In this document: piece by piece, positions 21,461-32,280 of the stretch | Position numbering within the stretch: the stretch's first letter is position 1 | Layout of the letters: every line of letters begins with the position of its first letter | Assembly (NCBI RefSeq): GCF_050624435.1 | Contig: NC_134539.1 | Location: 146,912,025 to 146,976,024, forward strand | Origin: Tenrec ecaudatus | Taxonomy: Eukaryota; Chordata; Mammalia; Afrosoricida; Tenrecidae | Length of the DNA stretch: 64,000 nt | Reading direction: 5' to 3' | Position numbers and translations under genes: made by a program | Notes under the pieces: generated by a model | Seen by the model: the letters and a program-made list of their open reading frames with translations, nothing else | Told to the model about the DNA's origin: nothing | Databases searched by the model: none

Positions 21461-21490
21461 ATTAGAGTCACAAACTCTAATTCGTGTGAC
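21452..21490. repeat. 17-bp hairpin
   Basis: Arms 21452-21468 and 21474-21490 pair at 16 of 17 positions around cacaa. The stem is built on the cacatg motif of the preceding tandem units. Confidence 0.9.
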
Positions 21491-21522
21491 TTATTTTCAA
21501 CCATTTAAAGATGGAAAACAAT

Positions 21523-21525
<3 letters not shown>

Positions 21526-21553
<28 letters not shown>
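21526..21553. repeat. (CA)n microsatellite
   Basis: 14 AC units, placed at the tail of the antisense SINE that follows. Confidence 0.97.
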
Positions 21554-21561
21554 CCCAAAAC

Positions 21562-21722
21562 CTGTCACAACAGGGTCCATTCCAACCCACGGTGAACCCA
21601 CATGCTTTCATGCAGGGGTTTCCACTGCTGTGATCTTTTGGAAGCAGATTGCTAGGCGTTTCTTCCAAAACACCTTCCAAAATCATTTGGTTTGTAGCTG
21701 AGCCCTTAACCATTTGTGTGAC
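21562..21722 (-). mobile_element. AfroSINE-type SINE
   Basis: cagggtccattccaaccca, gctgtgatcttttggaagca, gctgagcccttaaccatttg. Its tail runs into the CA repeat. Confidence 0.7.
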
Positions 21723-22066
21723 AAAATCACACGGTCATGTGTAGTAAATGTCTTTTATGTGGCCAGTTGCCTTGGATATTTGGAAAAATAGCTTTAGATT
21801 CCCCCTCCATTCCACCAAGTTCTGAAGAGTTACTCTTTCCCTAGTTTTCTAAAAAATAAGGCTTGTTATTTTTGCCCAGGTTAGTTGCCATTTCTTGAGT
21901 AACCTATAAACAACTGGTTTTGATACTTTTGTCTGGTCTTGGGTGGCAGCCTGCCTTGAGATTGACATGCTCTTTACAGGGTTTAGTCAGTAGACTGTGA
22001 AAACAAGATGAGAGCCTACTATGCAAATGAAGTGTCTGTGACCTACTGACGGAGGAGTGGTTAGTT

Positions 22067-22234
22067 CTCAGCGGTTCTCAACCTGTGGGTCTCGACCCCT
22101 TTGGGACCAGTTCATAACAGTAGCAAAATTACAGTTATGAACTATCAACGAAAATAATTTTATGGTTGGGGGCTCACCACAACATGCGGAACTATATGAA
22201 AGGGTGGCGGCGGTAGGAAGGTTGAGAACCACTG
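22067..22234 (+). mobile_element. SPIN-type hAT MITE, copy 3
   Basis: cagcggttctcaacc...gttgagaaccactg with a ~25-base internal deletion after gacccctttggg. Flanks ggttagtt and cgctagtt agree at six of eight positions. Confidence 0.9.
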
Positions 22235-22284
22235 CGCTAGTTCATGGCCCAGGTGGGTGTGCCAGCTGTTGAAACGGACAACAC

Positions 22285-22364
22285 AGAGCCAAAAATGAAA
22301 GCCCTTGTTAAGAGATAATGGAACCTGAGTGACATTCCGCTCTGCAATTTAGGAGCTCAGAGAG
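22285..22364 (+). repeat. Diverged direct repeat, right copy
   Basis: Partner of 20891-20970. Confidence 0.65.
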
Positions 22365-22781
22365 TGCCTTATTTAAGCAGCCAGCCCACAGAATTTGGGA
22401 GAGAGAAACAAGTAGGAAGGAAAAAGCAGTTGGGTAAAAGAAGTGATAACATGAGCAAGGAGCTGAAAAGTCTTGGACAGTGAGAGGCTCAGAAGGGCAC
22501 AGGGGCAGAGCTGGTGGTGATAGATAGCAGTGTCAGAGGAGGCCTGGATGGCCAAGAGGAGCGGAGAGAGCTGTCTTGTACTGAAGAGACTTTGGCTGTA
22601 TGCTTCCTAATCTTTATTGCTGAGCTCTGCCAATTGCTTCCTTACTAAGCCATCTCACTGTAAATGCGATTTGTGCATTCTGTGTGGTCATTACAACAGA
22701 CTGTCACCCTGAGGAGAAGAGAAGAGGTCTGTGACAGGGACAGCTGCTGTCAGGAGTGGTTAAAAAGTTGGAGGGGGGAGG

Positions 22782-22887
22782 TACCGTATATACTCGAGTA
22801 TAAACCAACTTGAATATCAGCCGAGGCACCTAATTTTACCCCCAAAACTACATGAAAAAATGTGCTTCTACACGAACATATACGGTA
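22782..22887. mobile_element. Palindromic-ended MITE
   Basis: 106 bp with inverted ends taccgtatatactcga and, at the right, the complement of taccgtatatgttcg (about 13 of 15 matching). A TA lies at each tip. It resembles a vertebrate MITE carrying 'tactcgagtataagcc'. Family name uncertain. Confidence 0.55.
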
Positions 22888-23637
22888 TGTCTGATCTCTA
22901 CGTCGTAGGGTGGGCTTGCGACAATCTTGATTCCAGTAATCCTCCTGAAGTGACGCGGGTACCGATGCTATTTCCACTGCCATCCCAAGATCTGTGCCAT
23001 AATGTGCAAGTCCCTGCTTTGATAGGTGCCTCATGATAGATGCTTCCTGGTTTATGGACTACAAGTCAGCATTCCCGGTTGTTTTACATTTGTATTTAGG
23101 TTGGACAACTGACCCATGACCAAGTTTTATAAGATCCAAGCCCAGCCTTGCCCGCCCAATTCAATGACCCAATCTGGGTCTCCTAGGGACCTATAAGCCG
23201 TCCCGCCCATATTCTCGCCTTTAGGTATGACCACATTTAAACACACTTAGGGATACAAGGCATCCTTCTATCTGGAGAGAAAACAGAAAGCAAAAAACCA
23301 AAATGATCTCATCATCATGTCCCTTAATCGCCCTTCCTCTTGCTGGCCAGCTTTCAGGATGCAGCACACATCTGCCGAGGGTAGGATCTTATGCCCTAGC
23401 GTTGTTGGCCAGAACTACCCATTCTCCCACATAAATGCACCCAAGGGGCAAGTAATGGCAGGGCTCCATCTCTAGGTCTCCCTGGACTTCTTCCCTGACT
23501 GGATCAGCCCTTCTTTGCCTGGGGCTCCTTTCCCTGATGACGGTGTTGTTGTCCTGTGAGTCAGGGTGGGCTAAGGTGGCCCCTAGATGTTCCCAGAATC
23601 CAGGGTTGATTTTATTAAGTTCTAATAGAATTTAAAA
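22888..23637. other. No recognised feature
   Basis: Unique sequence, no homology seen. Confidence 0.45.
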
Positions 23638-24345
23638 AGGAGCCCTCGTGGCATGGCGGTTACGTGTTGGGCTGCAATCCGCCATGTCTACAGTTTGAAA
23701 CCACCAGCCACCCCAAGGGAGATTGTGGAAGTTAAATAATGTCATGTCAACTTGTTACATAGGTCACAGGGGTGGAGTCTAGCCTGTCAATCAGGTCACA
23801 GCTTGATGATCTCATTTGGAGGCACGAAAGAGATAAATAGCTCACTGGAGGACAGGCACACTCTCTGCTTCCTCTTCCTGCTGACAAGACACATGGAGCT
23901 GTGCTGATGGAGCCAGAGACCCGGAGCTGGAGGAGCCACGTGGAGACCCACGCCAGTGCTAAGATGCTTCGACTGCCACTGGATCCACAAGACTTTCCAC
24001 AGATCACTGGACTGTGATCTCCTGCACTCAGCGTCATTGCATGTGTTGCATGAGTCCGAAGAGGAATTCACAGACTGGTACTGGACCTATGGGCTAATAT
24101 CGGACGTATGGACTTGATCTGGACCGGGCTGGGATGTTTTCTTAATATACAATTACTCTTTATATACAGCTCTTTCACACACACGAGTGTCTCTGGATCT
24201 GTTCCGCTAGTCTACCTGGACTAACACAGATAAGAGATAGATGGATCTTTTTATTACCATAAGGAGTTACAGACTCAGAAACCCAAGGGGCCATTCATCC
24301 CTGTCCTATAGGGTCACTAGGAACTGACATCGACTTACTAGAGAC
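23638..24345 (+). mobile_element. AfroSINE-type SINE split by an LTR
   Basis: Head 23638-23723 (ggagccctcgtggcatgg, gtttgaaaccaccagcc). Body and tail 24229-24345 (ggagttacagactcagaaac, gtcctatagggtcactagga). The two halves join into one SINE across the LTR. Confidence 0.8.
23724..24228 (+). mobile_element. Solo LTR of the TG...CA family, copy 2
   Basis: 505 bp, tgtggaagttaaataatg...acctggactaacaca. It has the family blocks caggggtggagtctagcct, gtgctaagatgcttcgactg and tttatatacagctcttt. The 5-bp flanks (gagat/gataa) no longer match well. Confidence 0.75.
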
Positions 24346-25003
24346 AGAAGTGAGCTTAACATAGATGTTTCCCTAGGATGCCAGAATTGGTATAAAGAAA
24401 GGATTCATATTGATTCCTTTCAGGGGCTGCAGAAACAGTTCATGTTTGAGGCCATGGTGAGATTCTCATGGTTTAACGCTGCAGTTAGTGTGGTATAGCG
24501 ATGCTGGCACAGTCCAGCACACTCCTGGCCACGGCCTCATCTCCATAAATGCTGGCGAAGCAAATGAATGGGGCAAGGAGTTTGCAGCATGCGTTGTTTG
24601 GGCAGGAATCTTGTTTCCATCCCGATGAACTGCCTGGCAGATCTTTGTAGGAGTATGTGGTGTCCTGGGGGAGAGAGAGTTCCCCTTTGAGCCTCGGGCA
24701 GAATGACTTTAGTTTCAATTAGATCACACTAGAGTACACAGTGCTCTCTCGAAAAGGACTACAAGTGGCTGAGAGTTGTCTTGAGAGGGGAATCCAACTT
24801 CTTTGGGCTTGGCCAAAGGGTCCTCAGTTCATCCGTGTGTGCGTTCTGCCACATTGGCAATCCCTCTGGCTGGAGGTGGGAAAGATCATCTCCCAACCAG
24901 CCCAAGGTGAACCTGGGCCTGGGAGGCGGTCTCTTCCTGCAGGTGAAAGTAGAAGTGAGAGGCGGAGAGGAAGGCAGGGGTGCCATGTTATTTTTTAAGT
25001 TGG
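24346..25003. other. No recognised feature
   Basis: Unique sequence up to the RTE fragment. Confidence 0.45.
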
Positions 25004-25865
25004 GGTTGTATCCTTTCACCGTACTTAATTCAATTTGGATTCTGAGTACGTAAATAGTCTGAGAAGCTGGACTGTACGAGGAAGAGTGTGGCATCAGAAT
25101 CGGAGGAAGGCTCATTAGTAAGCTGTGATAGGCAGATGACACAACCTTGTTTGCCAGAATCAAAGAGGTCTTGAGGCCATTACTGGTGGAGATCAGTGAC
25201 TGCAGCTTTCAGAATGGATTACACCGCAGTACCCAGAAAACAAAAATCCTCATGACTGGACCACTAGGCCACATCATAAAAGACCAGATATATGGAAGTC
25301 AAGGTTTTTCAAAAATTTTATCTATGGAAGCAAGCATCAAGAAATCAAATGCTATATTATTGCAGTAGACAAATCTACTGTGAAAGACCTTTATTCAAAA
25401 ACAGAAATGACTCTATGAGGACTAAGGTACACCTGACCCAAGCCATGATATTTCCAATCATCCCAGATGCATGTGAAATTTGGACAAAGAATCGGGGAGA
25501 CGAGAGAGGAACCGATGCCCTTGAATCATGATATTGAAAGAATATTCAAAGAATATTGAGAATACCATGTACTGCCATAAGAATGAACAAATCTATCTTG
25601 GAAGAAGTAGAGTCAGAATGTTCTTTAGAAACGAGATTGGTGAGACTTCATCTCAGATACTTTGGACATTTTGTCAGGAAGGACCAGTCCCTAGAGGAGA
25701 ACATCATGCTTGGTAAAGTGGAGGGCCAGCAAAAAAAGGAAGACCTTCAGTAAGATGGATTGACATGCTGCTGCGACAGTGGTCCCCAGTATCGCAACTA
25801 TTGTGAGGTGGCATTGGATCAACCTTTGACCCAGAATCAACTTGAGGCATAACAACATCACCCTT
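25004..25865 (+). mobile_element. RTE LINE ORF2 C-terminal half (pseudogenised)
   Basis: Frames in order: a reverse-transcriptase box reading [stop]-ADDTTLFARIKEV near 25128 (YADD with Tyr changed to TAG), QKTKILMTGPLGHII, RYFGHFVRKDQSLEENIMLGK, then a K/Q-rich end. Several frameshifts and stops. The C-terminal GH..R..SLE...MLGK block is shared with the copies at 17620, 55490 and 60240. Confidence 0.85.
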
Positions 25866-25884
25866 GGGAGAGAGTTGACGGATG

Positions 25885-25945
25885 ACTCTAAGGGTTAGAC
25901 TTCTAACCAAAGGGTTGGGACTTTGAACCAACTCTTGGAAAATCT
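25885..25945 (+). mobile_element. AfroSINE-type head fragment
   Basis: gggttagacttctaaccaaa, then gggactttgaacc. Confidence 0.4.
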
Positions 25946-25974
25946 ACTTCCTAAACTTCAACACCCCCCAAAAT

Positions 25975-26180
25975 CCCAAGCTTGTTGCCATTGAGTGGAC
26001 TCTGCTCAAGATGACGCCATGTGCTACATAGCACGATGAGGCGCCACAGGGAGGACTTTCTTGGCTGTAATCTTTATGGAGACAGGTTGCCAGGCATTTC
26101 TTCCCCAGCATTGCTGGGTACATTCGAACGGCCAACCTCTAGGATGATAGTTGAGCATAAACCATTTACACCACCCAGCC
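25975..26180 (-). mobile_element. AfroSINE-type SINE
   Basis: gttgccattgagtggactct, gctgtaatctttatggagac, ggttgccaggcatttcttcc, cattcgaacggccaacc. Confidence 0.75.
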
Positions 26181-26189
26181 TTATAAACT

Positions 26190-26250
26190 CCACGGAACAC
26201 AATTCTACTCTGTAGCGCACGGGGTCACCATGGGTCGGAATGTACTCTAC
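26190..26250 (+). mobile_element. AfroSINE-type tail fragment
   Basis: cacaattctactctgtagcg, ggggtcaccatgggtcgga. Confidence 0.55.
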
Positions 26251-26499
26251 ACACCTGCTGGATTCTGTTGGTGTCCTTGGTGAGAGGTGGGAAGAAAGGA
26301 GTGGAGGTGGGTAAGGGCTCCTCTCTGGAAGTGATTGAACCAATAAGAACTGGGAATTGGCTTTACAAGAGTCTCTAAATCTTATAATCCTGGTACCCAA
26401 GGGCATCTTGGCATTGGACTCTGAGCTCAGGCAGAGCTTGGGTCCCATCGATCTTTGAAGCCCCAGCATGAAGTGTAGCATATGCCCAAATCCCACTGT

Positions 26500-26630
26500 C
26501 ATCAAATCTATTGACTCCAAGGCTGTAAATCATTGCAGACATAGACTTATCTTTCTCCCTAGCTGAGACTGGTGGGTTGAGCTGCCCACTTGGAGGTAAG
26601 CTGTCCAACACTTATCTAACAGCACTACTA
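26500..26630 (-). mobile_element. AfroSINE-type SINE, degraded
   Basis: caaatctattgactccaagg, tagacttatctttctcccta, gggttgagctgccc. Confidence 0.5.
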
Positions 26631-26637
26631 GGAAAGC

Positions 26638-26694
26638 ATATCATATATCATATCATAGCATATCAATCATATATCATCTCATATCATATATCAT
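26638..26694. repeat. AT-rich tatcata simple repeat
   Basis: Irregular array of catatatcat/catatcat units. Confidence 0.85.
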
Positions 26695-27013
26695 CGAAGC
26701 TTAGACATGTGGGTGACAGAGGGCACACTTGGTGAACAGGCAGAAAACATGGGAGCACAGGCAACTTACTTGGGTTGGTGTGCCATTTAATCTTTTCCCA
26801 GCACCCTCCCAGTTGCTTTTCCGCAAGCTCAGACCTGGGAGAGTGGTTTGGAAAGGTGTGGAATGTGATGAATTGCAACCTCTTTGCTGAATATGGATGA
26901 AACAGTGCCGAGTCGCCGCTGCACATGACTCTGGACTTTAGCTTTCTGACTACGGAAGACTCCCAGGCTTCAGCTACACAACAGTTCTCAAACCTGGTCT
27001 TTAGAATCCACAC

Positions 27014-27205
27014 CCAAACCAAACCAAACCAAACCAAACCCACTGTCATGGAGTCGATACTGGCTCACCACGACCCTCGAGGCACAGGGTGGAACTGTCC
27101 CTGTGGGTTTCCGAGCCTCTGACTCTCTAAGGGAGTAGAAAGGCTCATTTTCCTTCCAAGGTGATTTCAAACTGCTGACCTTCTGGTTAGGAATTATACC
27201 AGTGG
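27014..27205 (-). mobile_element. AfroSINE-type SINE with (AAACC)n tail
   Basis: Five AAACC units at the tail, then cactgtcatggagtcgatac, aactgtccctgtgggtttcc, aactgctgaccttctggtta. Confidence 0.8.
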
Positions 27206-27998
27206 GCTTACATCACAATGTGTGGGTGTGTCCCTGGCCAATCCCAGCCAAGTCTTGGGAGCTGGGACCTTTTCAAATGTGTACAGCAAGGCTGGGACCT
27301 GCTGTGACAGAAGTTGAGTGGGCCACCTTGTTAAGGCACCATGACTGATGGCAAGGAGTTCTCCTGCAGGCACCTTGAAAGAAAGGTGTGGCTCTTCCTT
27401 TCTGAAAACCATCCCTGAAAATACTCTGGAGCAGAGGTCTACCCTGACCCTCAAGGAGGCGCCAGGAGTCAGAATGGCCTCCAGGTCAACAGGTAATTCC
27501 GAAGCAGTGGTACCAACACATGCAGGCGTCAATACAGGGGTTTTCTGGGAGGGGAAGGAGGCAGCCGAAGGCTCTGGATCACAGCGTTTCACTGGCACCA
27601 GCACTTTATTTTTGGACAGTGGACTGTGCTAGTCAAGTGACTCTCAGGTCTTCAGATTAAGGTGGAGACTCATAGTTGGAATCAAACTCTCTGCCAGCTT
27701 TCGAATGGAGACTTGGGATAAAGAAACCCCGTGGATCTTTTTCCAGTGCAGGGCTTGCAGTTTTATCTTCTGCACCCCCAGCTCCCAGCATGGGACTTGC
27801 TCCTGGCTATGCAGGAGCTTCCACTTACTGGGCACTTACGGCGCTACGGGCAACGTCTTCTTGAAGCTTCCAAAACAACCAGGTGCAAGGTCCTTGGTGA
27901 GTCTTCCTGTTTCCAGGTGTGGTGGGCAGGATTTCCAGATGGCCCCGGGGCCTCATCCCCTGTTGTGCAGGCTCTCCAGGAGTCCAGGCAAAAGATGA
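27206..27998. other. No recognised feature
   Basis: Several overlapping short frames, none recognisable. Confidence 0.45.
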
Positions 27999-28198
27999 AC
28001 AAACTCACCACCATCCATCCAACTCTACTCACAGGGACCCTTCTAGGACAGAGTGGAACCTCCCCTGGGGGACTCTGAGACTGTCACTCTTTACAGGAGT
28101 AGGAAGTCTCATCTTTCTGCCCACCAAGTGGCTGGTGGTTTCAAACTGCAGACCCTGTGGTTAGCAGCCCAATGCGCAACCACTGTGCCACAGGCAGG
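27999..28198 (-). mobile_element. AfroSINE-type SINE
   Basis: cttctaggacagagtggaac, gactgtcactctttacagga, ggctggtggtttcaaactgc, ggttagcagcccaatgcg. Confidence 0.8.
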
Positions 28199-28274
28199 CC
28201 TTTGGATATGAGGGGATGCCATCATATCCTGTGACTGTGTTGAAGATGATGGAGATGGCCAGTTTCGTGAAGTT

Positions 28275-28422
28275 TATCCCCGTTGCCGTTGGTCCCATCT
28301 GGGGCGTCCAAGGCTGTATATCTTCACAAGACCACTGAGCCTCATCCTTCTCTCACCAAATGGGGCCTCATACTTTTTTATTAGCAGCCCAGTGCCTAAC
28401 CCACAGTGCCACCAGGGCTGAC
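28275..28422 (-). mobile_element. AfroSINE-type SINE, diverged
   Basis: caaggctgtatatcttcaca, gagcctcatccttctctcac, agcagcccagtgcctaaccc, ending gccaccagggct. Confidence 0.65.
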
Positions 28423-28804
28423 TCTAAGCAAGAAACGGGGTGGTGGGCTATACTGGGGGGGCTGCCCCTCATCAGGGGCCTACTTCAAAGAGGACAATCT
28501 GAGGCTGGTGCCCGGCTGGCCACCATGAGCTCTACAGCTGCAAGGCCATGGATTCTGTCCACCACCTCCAGCCTCAGAGTCAAGAGCCCAGTGAGATGGA
28601 GCCTGGCTCTGGGCTACACGCGCTGTCAGATAGCGGACAGCTGTGTTTTTAAGGCCGCTGGGCTGTGGCGGGGTGCTCTAAGGCTGTGACACGGGTGATG
28701 GAATGATGACAGGGTTTGTTAAAGGCTTGGCCAGCAACCCCCTTTAGGAACTGGTGGAGCGGAGCATCGAACCTTGAGATTTAGGACCCAATACTGCTTA
28801 GATA

Positions 28805-28998
28805 AGGAGGCTTGGTGACATAATGGTTAAGTGCTTGGCTTTGAGTGGCAAGGTTGGTGGTTTAAACCCAGCAGCTGCTCCTCAGGAGAAATGAGCTGGT
28901 GACCTCTTCCAGGAAACATCTGCAGCCCAGGAAACCAGAGGGGCAGTTCGACATTGTCCTATAGGGGGTCTATGGGTTAGAATCTATGCACACAACAA
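28805..28998 (+). mobile_element. AfroSINE-type SINE
   Basis: ggcttggtgacataatggtt, ggttggtggtttaaaccc, gtcctatagggggtctatgg. Confidence 0.75.
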
Positions 28999-29067
28999 AT
29001 ATTTAGACTCAACTATTGCTTTGTAGTATGAGGGTCATTCATCATTACCTACCTAAAACCCCAAAAG

Positions 29068-29271
29068 ACCAAATTCATTGTCATTAGGTCGATTCTGACT
29101 CAGAATGACCCTCTAGGAAAGAGTAGAACTGCTCCCATGGACTTCTGAGGTTGTATATCTTCATGGGAGCAGAAAGCCTCATCTTGCTCTGTGGAAGCAA
29201 CTGGTGGGTTTGAACTTCTGACCTTGCAGTTAGCAGGCAACACATAAACCACTCTGCTCCCAGGGCGCCCT
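29068..29271 (-). mobile_element. AfroSINE-type SINE, full length
   Basis: attcattgtcattaggtcg, gagcagaaagcctcatcttg, aacttctgaccttgcagtta, ending ctcccagggcgcc. Confidence 0.8.
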
Positions 29272-29321
29272 ACCAAGGGGAGCAAAACCACGATGGATTC
29301 CAAAGCCTACTGGTTTGTTGA

Positions 29322-29478
29322 ATACGATTGCTCACCATGCTTGGCTGATACCCAAGAGGTTGGAGGTTCAAGTTCACCTGGAGATATCGCAGAAGAAAGG
29401 GCTGGCAATCTATTTCTGAGAACTGCCACCGAACATCCTAGGGAGCACAGTTCTGTGTCACATGGGATGACCCAAGGG
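29322..29478 (+). mobile_element. AfroSINE-type SINE
   Basis: aagaggttggaggttcaagt, gcagaagaaagggctggcaa, cagttctgtgtcacatggga. Confidence 0.6.
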
Positions 29479-29829
29479 GTAACTATGAGCTGGGGTTACC
29501 GCAATGGCCACTGGCTTTGGCCTTCTAAGTGAGGGGTCAAACTAATCTAGTAAGGCCTCAGGGGGTGGAATTGGGATCAGGACTGGCAGCGTCCATTAGA
29601 TACACTTGGGTTTGGGACGATACACACACTGGGTGTGGTCACAGCTGCCAAAGACAGAGTGGCCCATCTCAGTGCACGGTCCCATTGAGCACTGGACCAC
29701 CACACCCTGAGACGCTGTACAAGGACTTTGAGCCTGCAGTCACGTGCTGGTTTCCCTATTCAACGAACTAACTAACGGGGAGTTAAACGGTTATTTAGTC
29801 TCTGTTCTAGGTCATCTTCCACTACCCAT

Positions 29830-30015
29830 CTGTCAGCTTGTCAGACCGCAGTGGCTTTCGTGTGGTTAAGAACCTGGAAGCTAAGCTCCCGGTATTTCAT
29901 GGTGGACAGGTTTTGGCAGAGCTTCCAGACTAAGACAGATCAGGAAGAAAAGCCAGGCGAGCTACTTCCGAAAACTGGTCAGTGAAAAGCTGACGGAGCT
30001 CAACGGAATGTTGTC
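29830..30015 (+). mobile_element. RTE 5' leader or related SINE body
   Basis: gcagtggctttcgtgtggtt, cggtatttcatggtggacag, agcttccagactaagacaga. It shares block order with 17425-17620 and 11740-11900. Confidence 0.6.
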
Positions 30016-30964
30016 CCATTTCCTGCTGGACGCTGAGCGCTTACTGGTGGCTCTCCTGAGACAGTGATTCTTTGATGCTGAGTCTGACAAGCTCGGGAGA
30101 GCTCGAGGCAAATCCAGGGCACAGAGATGTGGGGCCAGCAGTGCAGGCAAGCCGTCGTGGACCAGCCCTTGCCCTGGAGTGTTGGCACTTTCTGCTCTTC
30201 TTTCCTTCTCTGTCATCTGTTCCTTTAAAATAATAAACCTACAGGGGATGACCTCCCAGGCTGTCTTGCCTTGATGTTCGTGTTGGGCCAGATGGTGCCG
30301 TTACTCAATAGCGGTCTGAGAGATGTCCTTCTCCGAAACTGGACCAACCGGAGGAAACACTTTTTCTTCTGCAGCTTCCTGAATCTCAGGGCTGCGGTGC
30401 AGATTCCAGGCATCATCACGTGGCCTGTCTGACCAGGGAGTGGCTGCAGACGCTTCACCAGATATGGCCACCGCCTGACCCCTCTGCCCTGAGATTCCAA
30501 AAATGCTTGGGAAGACCACACATCTCCAAAAAATCTCTTGCCTGGCGGACCGTCCAAGGGCGGGGGGGGATGCCTGGCAGCCAGTGAAAGGCAGCCTCTC
30601 ATTTGTAGCAGGAGCATTCGCAAGCTGCCCAGCTCGGGCTGATCTTCTCCCCACTGGGTTAGGCCCACAAGGTGTCGCAAGAGCAGATGGGAGATGGCGG
30701 GAGACCGCCCGACAGCAGATGGATGCATCTGTTGGGAGATGGCTTTGTAATTCCCGAAGCCTTTCAGGGTCAGGAGTGGGCAGGAACCTCCAAGTGGAAG
30801 AAAATCTGACCGGCTTTCAAGTGTGAGGAAAACATGAGGCAGAGGGTACAGGCTGGCACAGCCGGGGGCTTCTGGACTGTAGGTGAAGGCTGCCACAGCC
30901 CTGACCTTCTCCTGAGGTGATTTCTCAGGTCCAGACTGGACCCCGAGTGTCCTTGGCTCATGCC
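30016..30964. other. No recognised feature; longest open frame of the window
   Basis: A 256-codon frame lies on the minus strand (30225-30995). It has no recognisable domain or signal peptide, and a 107-codon plus-strand frame overlaps it. The frame extends into a SINE at its start. I treat it as chance in a relatively GC-rich stretch. Confidence 0.4.
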
Positions 30965-31150
30965 AACTATTAGCACATGCACTGTTAACCAACACGTTGG
31001 CAGTTCTAGCTCACACAGATGGGCTCTGAAAGAAACCTGGTGACCTACTTCCAAAACACACCACCATTGAAAACCCTACAGAGTGCTCCTTCTACTCGGT
31101 GTCACATGGCATCGTCCTGAGTCAGAACTGGACGGCTAGCAGCTAGCGGT
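30965..31150 (+). mobile_element. AfroSINE-type SINE with (GGT)n end
   Basis: gttaaccaacacgttggcag, ctggtgacctacttcc, gtgtcacatggcatcgtcct. A short GGT run follows at 31146-31160. Confidence 0.65.
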
Positions 31151-31324
31151 GGTGGTGGTGGACGATAAGTGACAGCCCTCTTCCTGACTCCATTCTGTGA
31201 GGCTTGGGGGGTAGGGGGAGAGATTCAAGAACAGAACAGGGGCACTTAAGTCCTTCTCTTTCTCTGTGCTTATTTCTATTCATTTTCCTCAAGACCCCTA
31301 CTGGTACTGTCTTAGTTAATGTTG

Positions 31325-31430
31325 GATGGCCAACCTGAAGTCCAGTGGTTCTAATCCATCAGTTGCCTCTTGGGAGAAAGAAGAGGTTGTCTGTTCCTGT
31401 AAAGATCGACAGCCTCAGCAGCATTCTGCC
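31325..31430 (+). mobile_element. AfroSINE-type SINE, truncated
   Basis: ccagtggttctaatccatc, gaagaggttgtctgttcctg, cagcattctgccggcctga. Confidence 0.55.
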
Positions 31431-31479
31431 GGCCTGATGTGAGGTGGAATAGATACTTAAACTCTTATGCAGAGATGTA

Positions 31480-31546
31480 TTTTCAGCACCTAGAAAAGCA
31501 CTTGGCCCAGGAAACACTCAACCAACACTTGTTGAATGAAAGACAA
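31480..31546 (+). mobile_element. MIR 3' fragment
   Basis: cacctagaaaagcacttggc, then aacacttgttgaatgaaaga. Confidence 0.65.
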
Positions 31547-31579
31547 AATCCATTTTTCTATCCTATGCCCATCCTAAAT

Positions 31580-31725
31580 GGGGCCTCAAGGTGGCACACA
31601 TGGTTACACAGTGGGCTATATACAGTAAGGTAGGCAGTTCAAACCCACCCAGAGAAGCTTCACACTTGTTAGGCCTGGCCATCTGCCTTCTAGAGGCTAC
31701 CACTTCAAAAACTCAAGGACCAGCC
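31580..31725 (+). mobile_element. AfroSINE-type SINE
   Basis: gcctcaaggtggcacacatg, gtaggcagttcaaaccca, ttaggcctggccatctgcct. Confidence 0.65.
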
Positions 31726-32211
31726 TCCTCTGCACACAGGGAGTGGAAATGAGACCTGCCGGCCACAAACGACGGCGACAATAACAATGAGGTCCTTCCT
31801 CAAGTTCTCACCACGGCATTGACTATAAATGCAAATGAGGCTTGGATCTCTAAACAAAAGAGGAGAAGAAGATACACTGGTGAAGGTGGGAAGGGTTGGG
31901 GAGGAGCAATATGGCCGGTGCGCTTCGTAGAGGAGTCAGGAAGGGGTCGGGCTCATAGGCAGGTCTTCAGGAAGTGTCCTCCCTGGGACCGAGGGGTAGA
32001 CCAAGAGTTCCTCGGGTGCCTGTTGAGCCCCATGAAGACTCTGCACTTGCCGTCCTCCAGGATGAGCCCCGGGTCCTAGGGCTGAAGTGCCTTTACTCTT
32101 CCGGCCCGTTTCCCTGCCCTGCCATTTTCCGGTGACTACTCATCTCCGTCCCAAACAGGAAGAATGGTCTTGCTAGAGACCCGTATTCCAAGCTTGTTCT
32201 TTCTTTCTTTC

Positions 32212-32280
32212 TTTTTTTTTAAATTTTAAATTCATTTAGTTGGGGGATCATACAGCTCTTATAATCCATACTTTTATTTT
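32212..32280 (-). mobile_element. L1 3' UTR tail
   Basis: Poly(T) then tcatttagttgggggatcat, acagctcttataatccatac. This is the reverse complement of the last ~60 bases of the L1 copies at 16145 and 62692. Confidence 0.65.
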
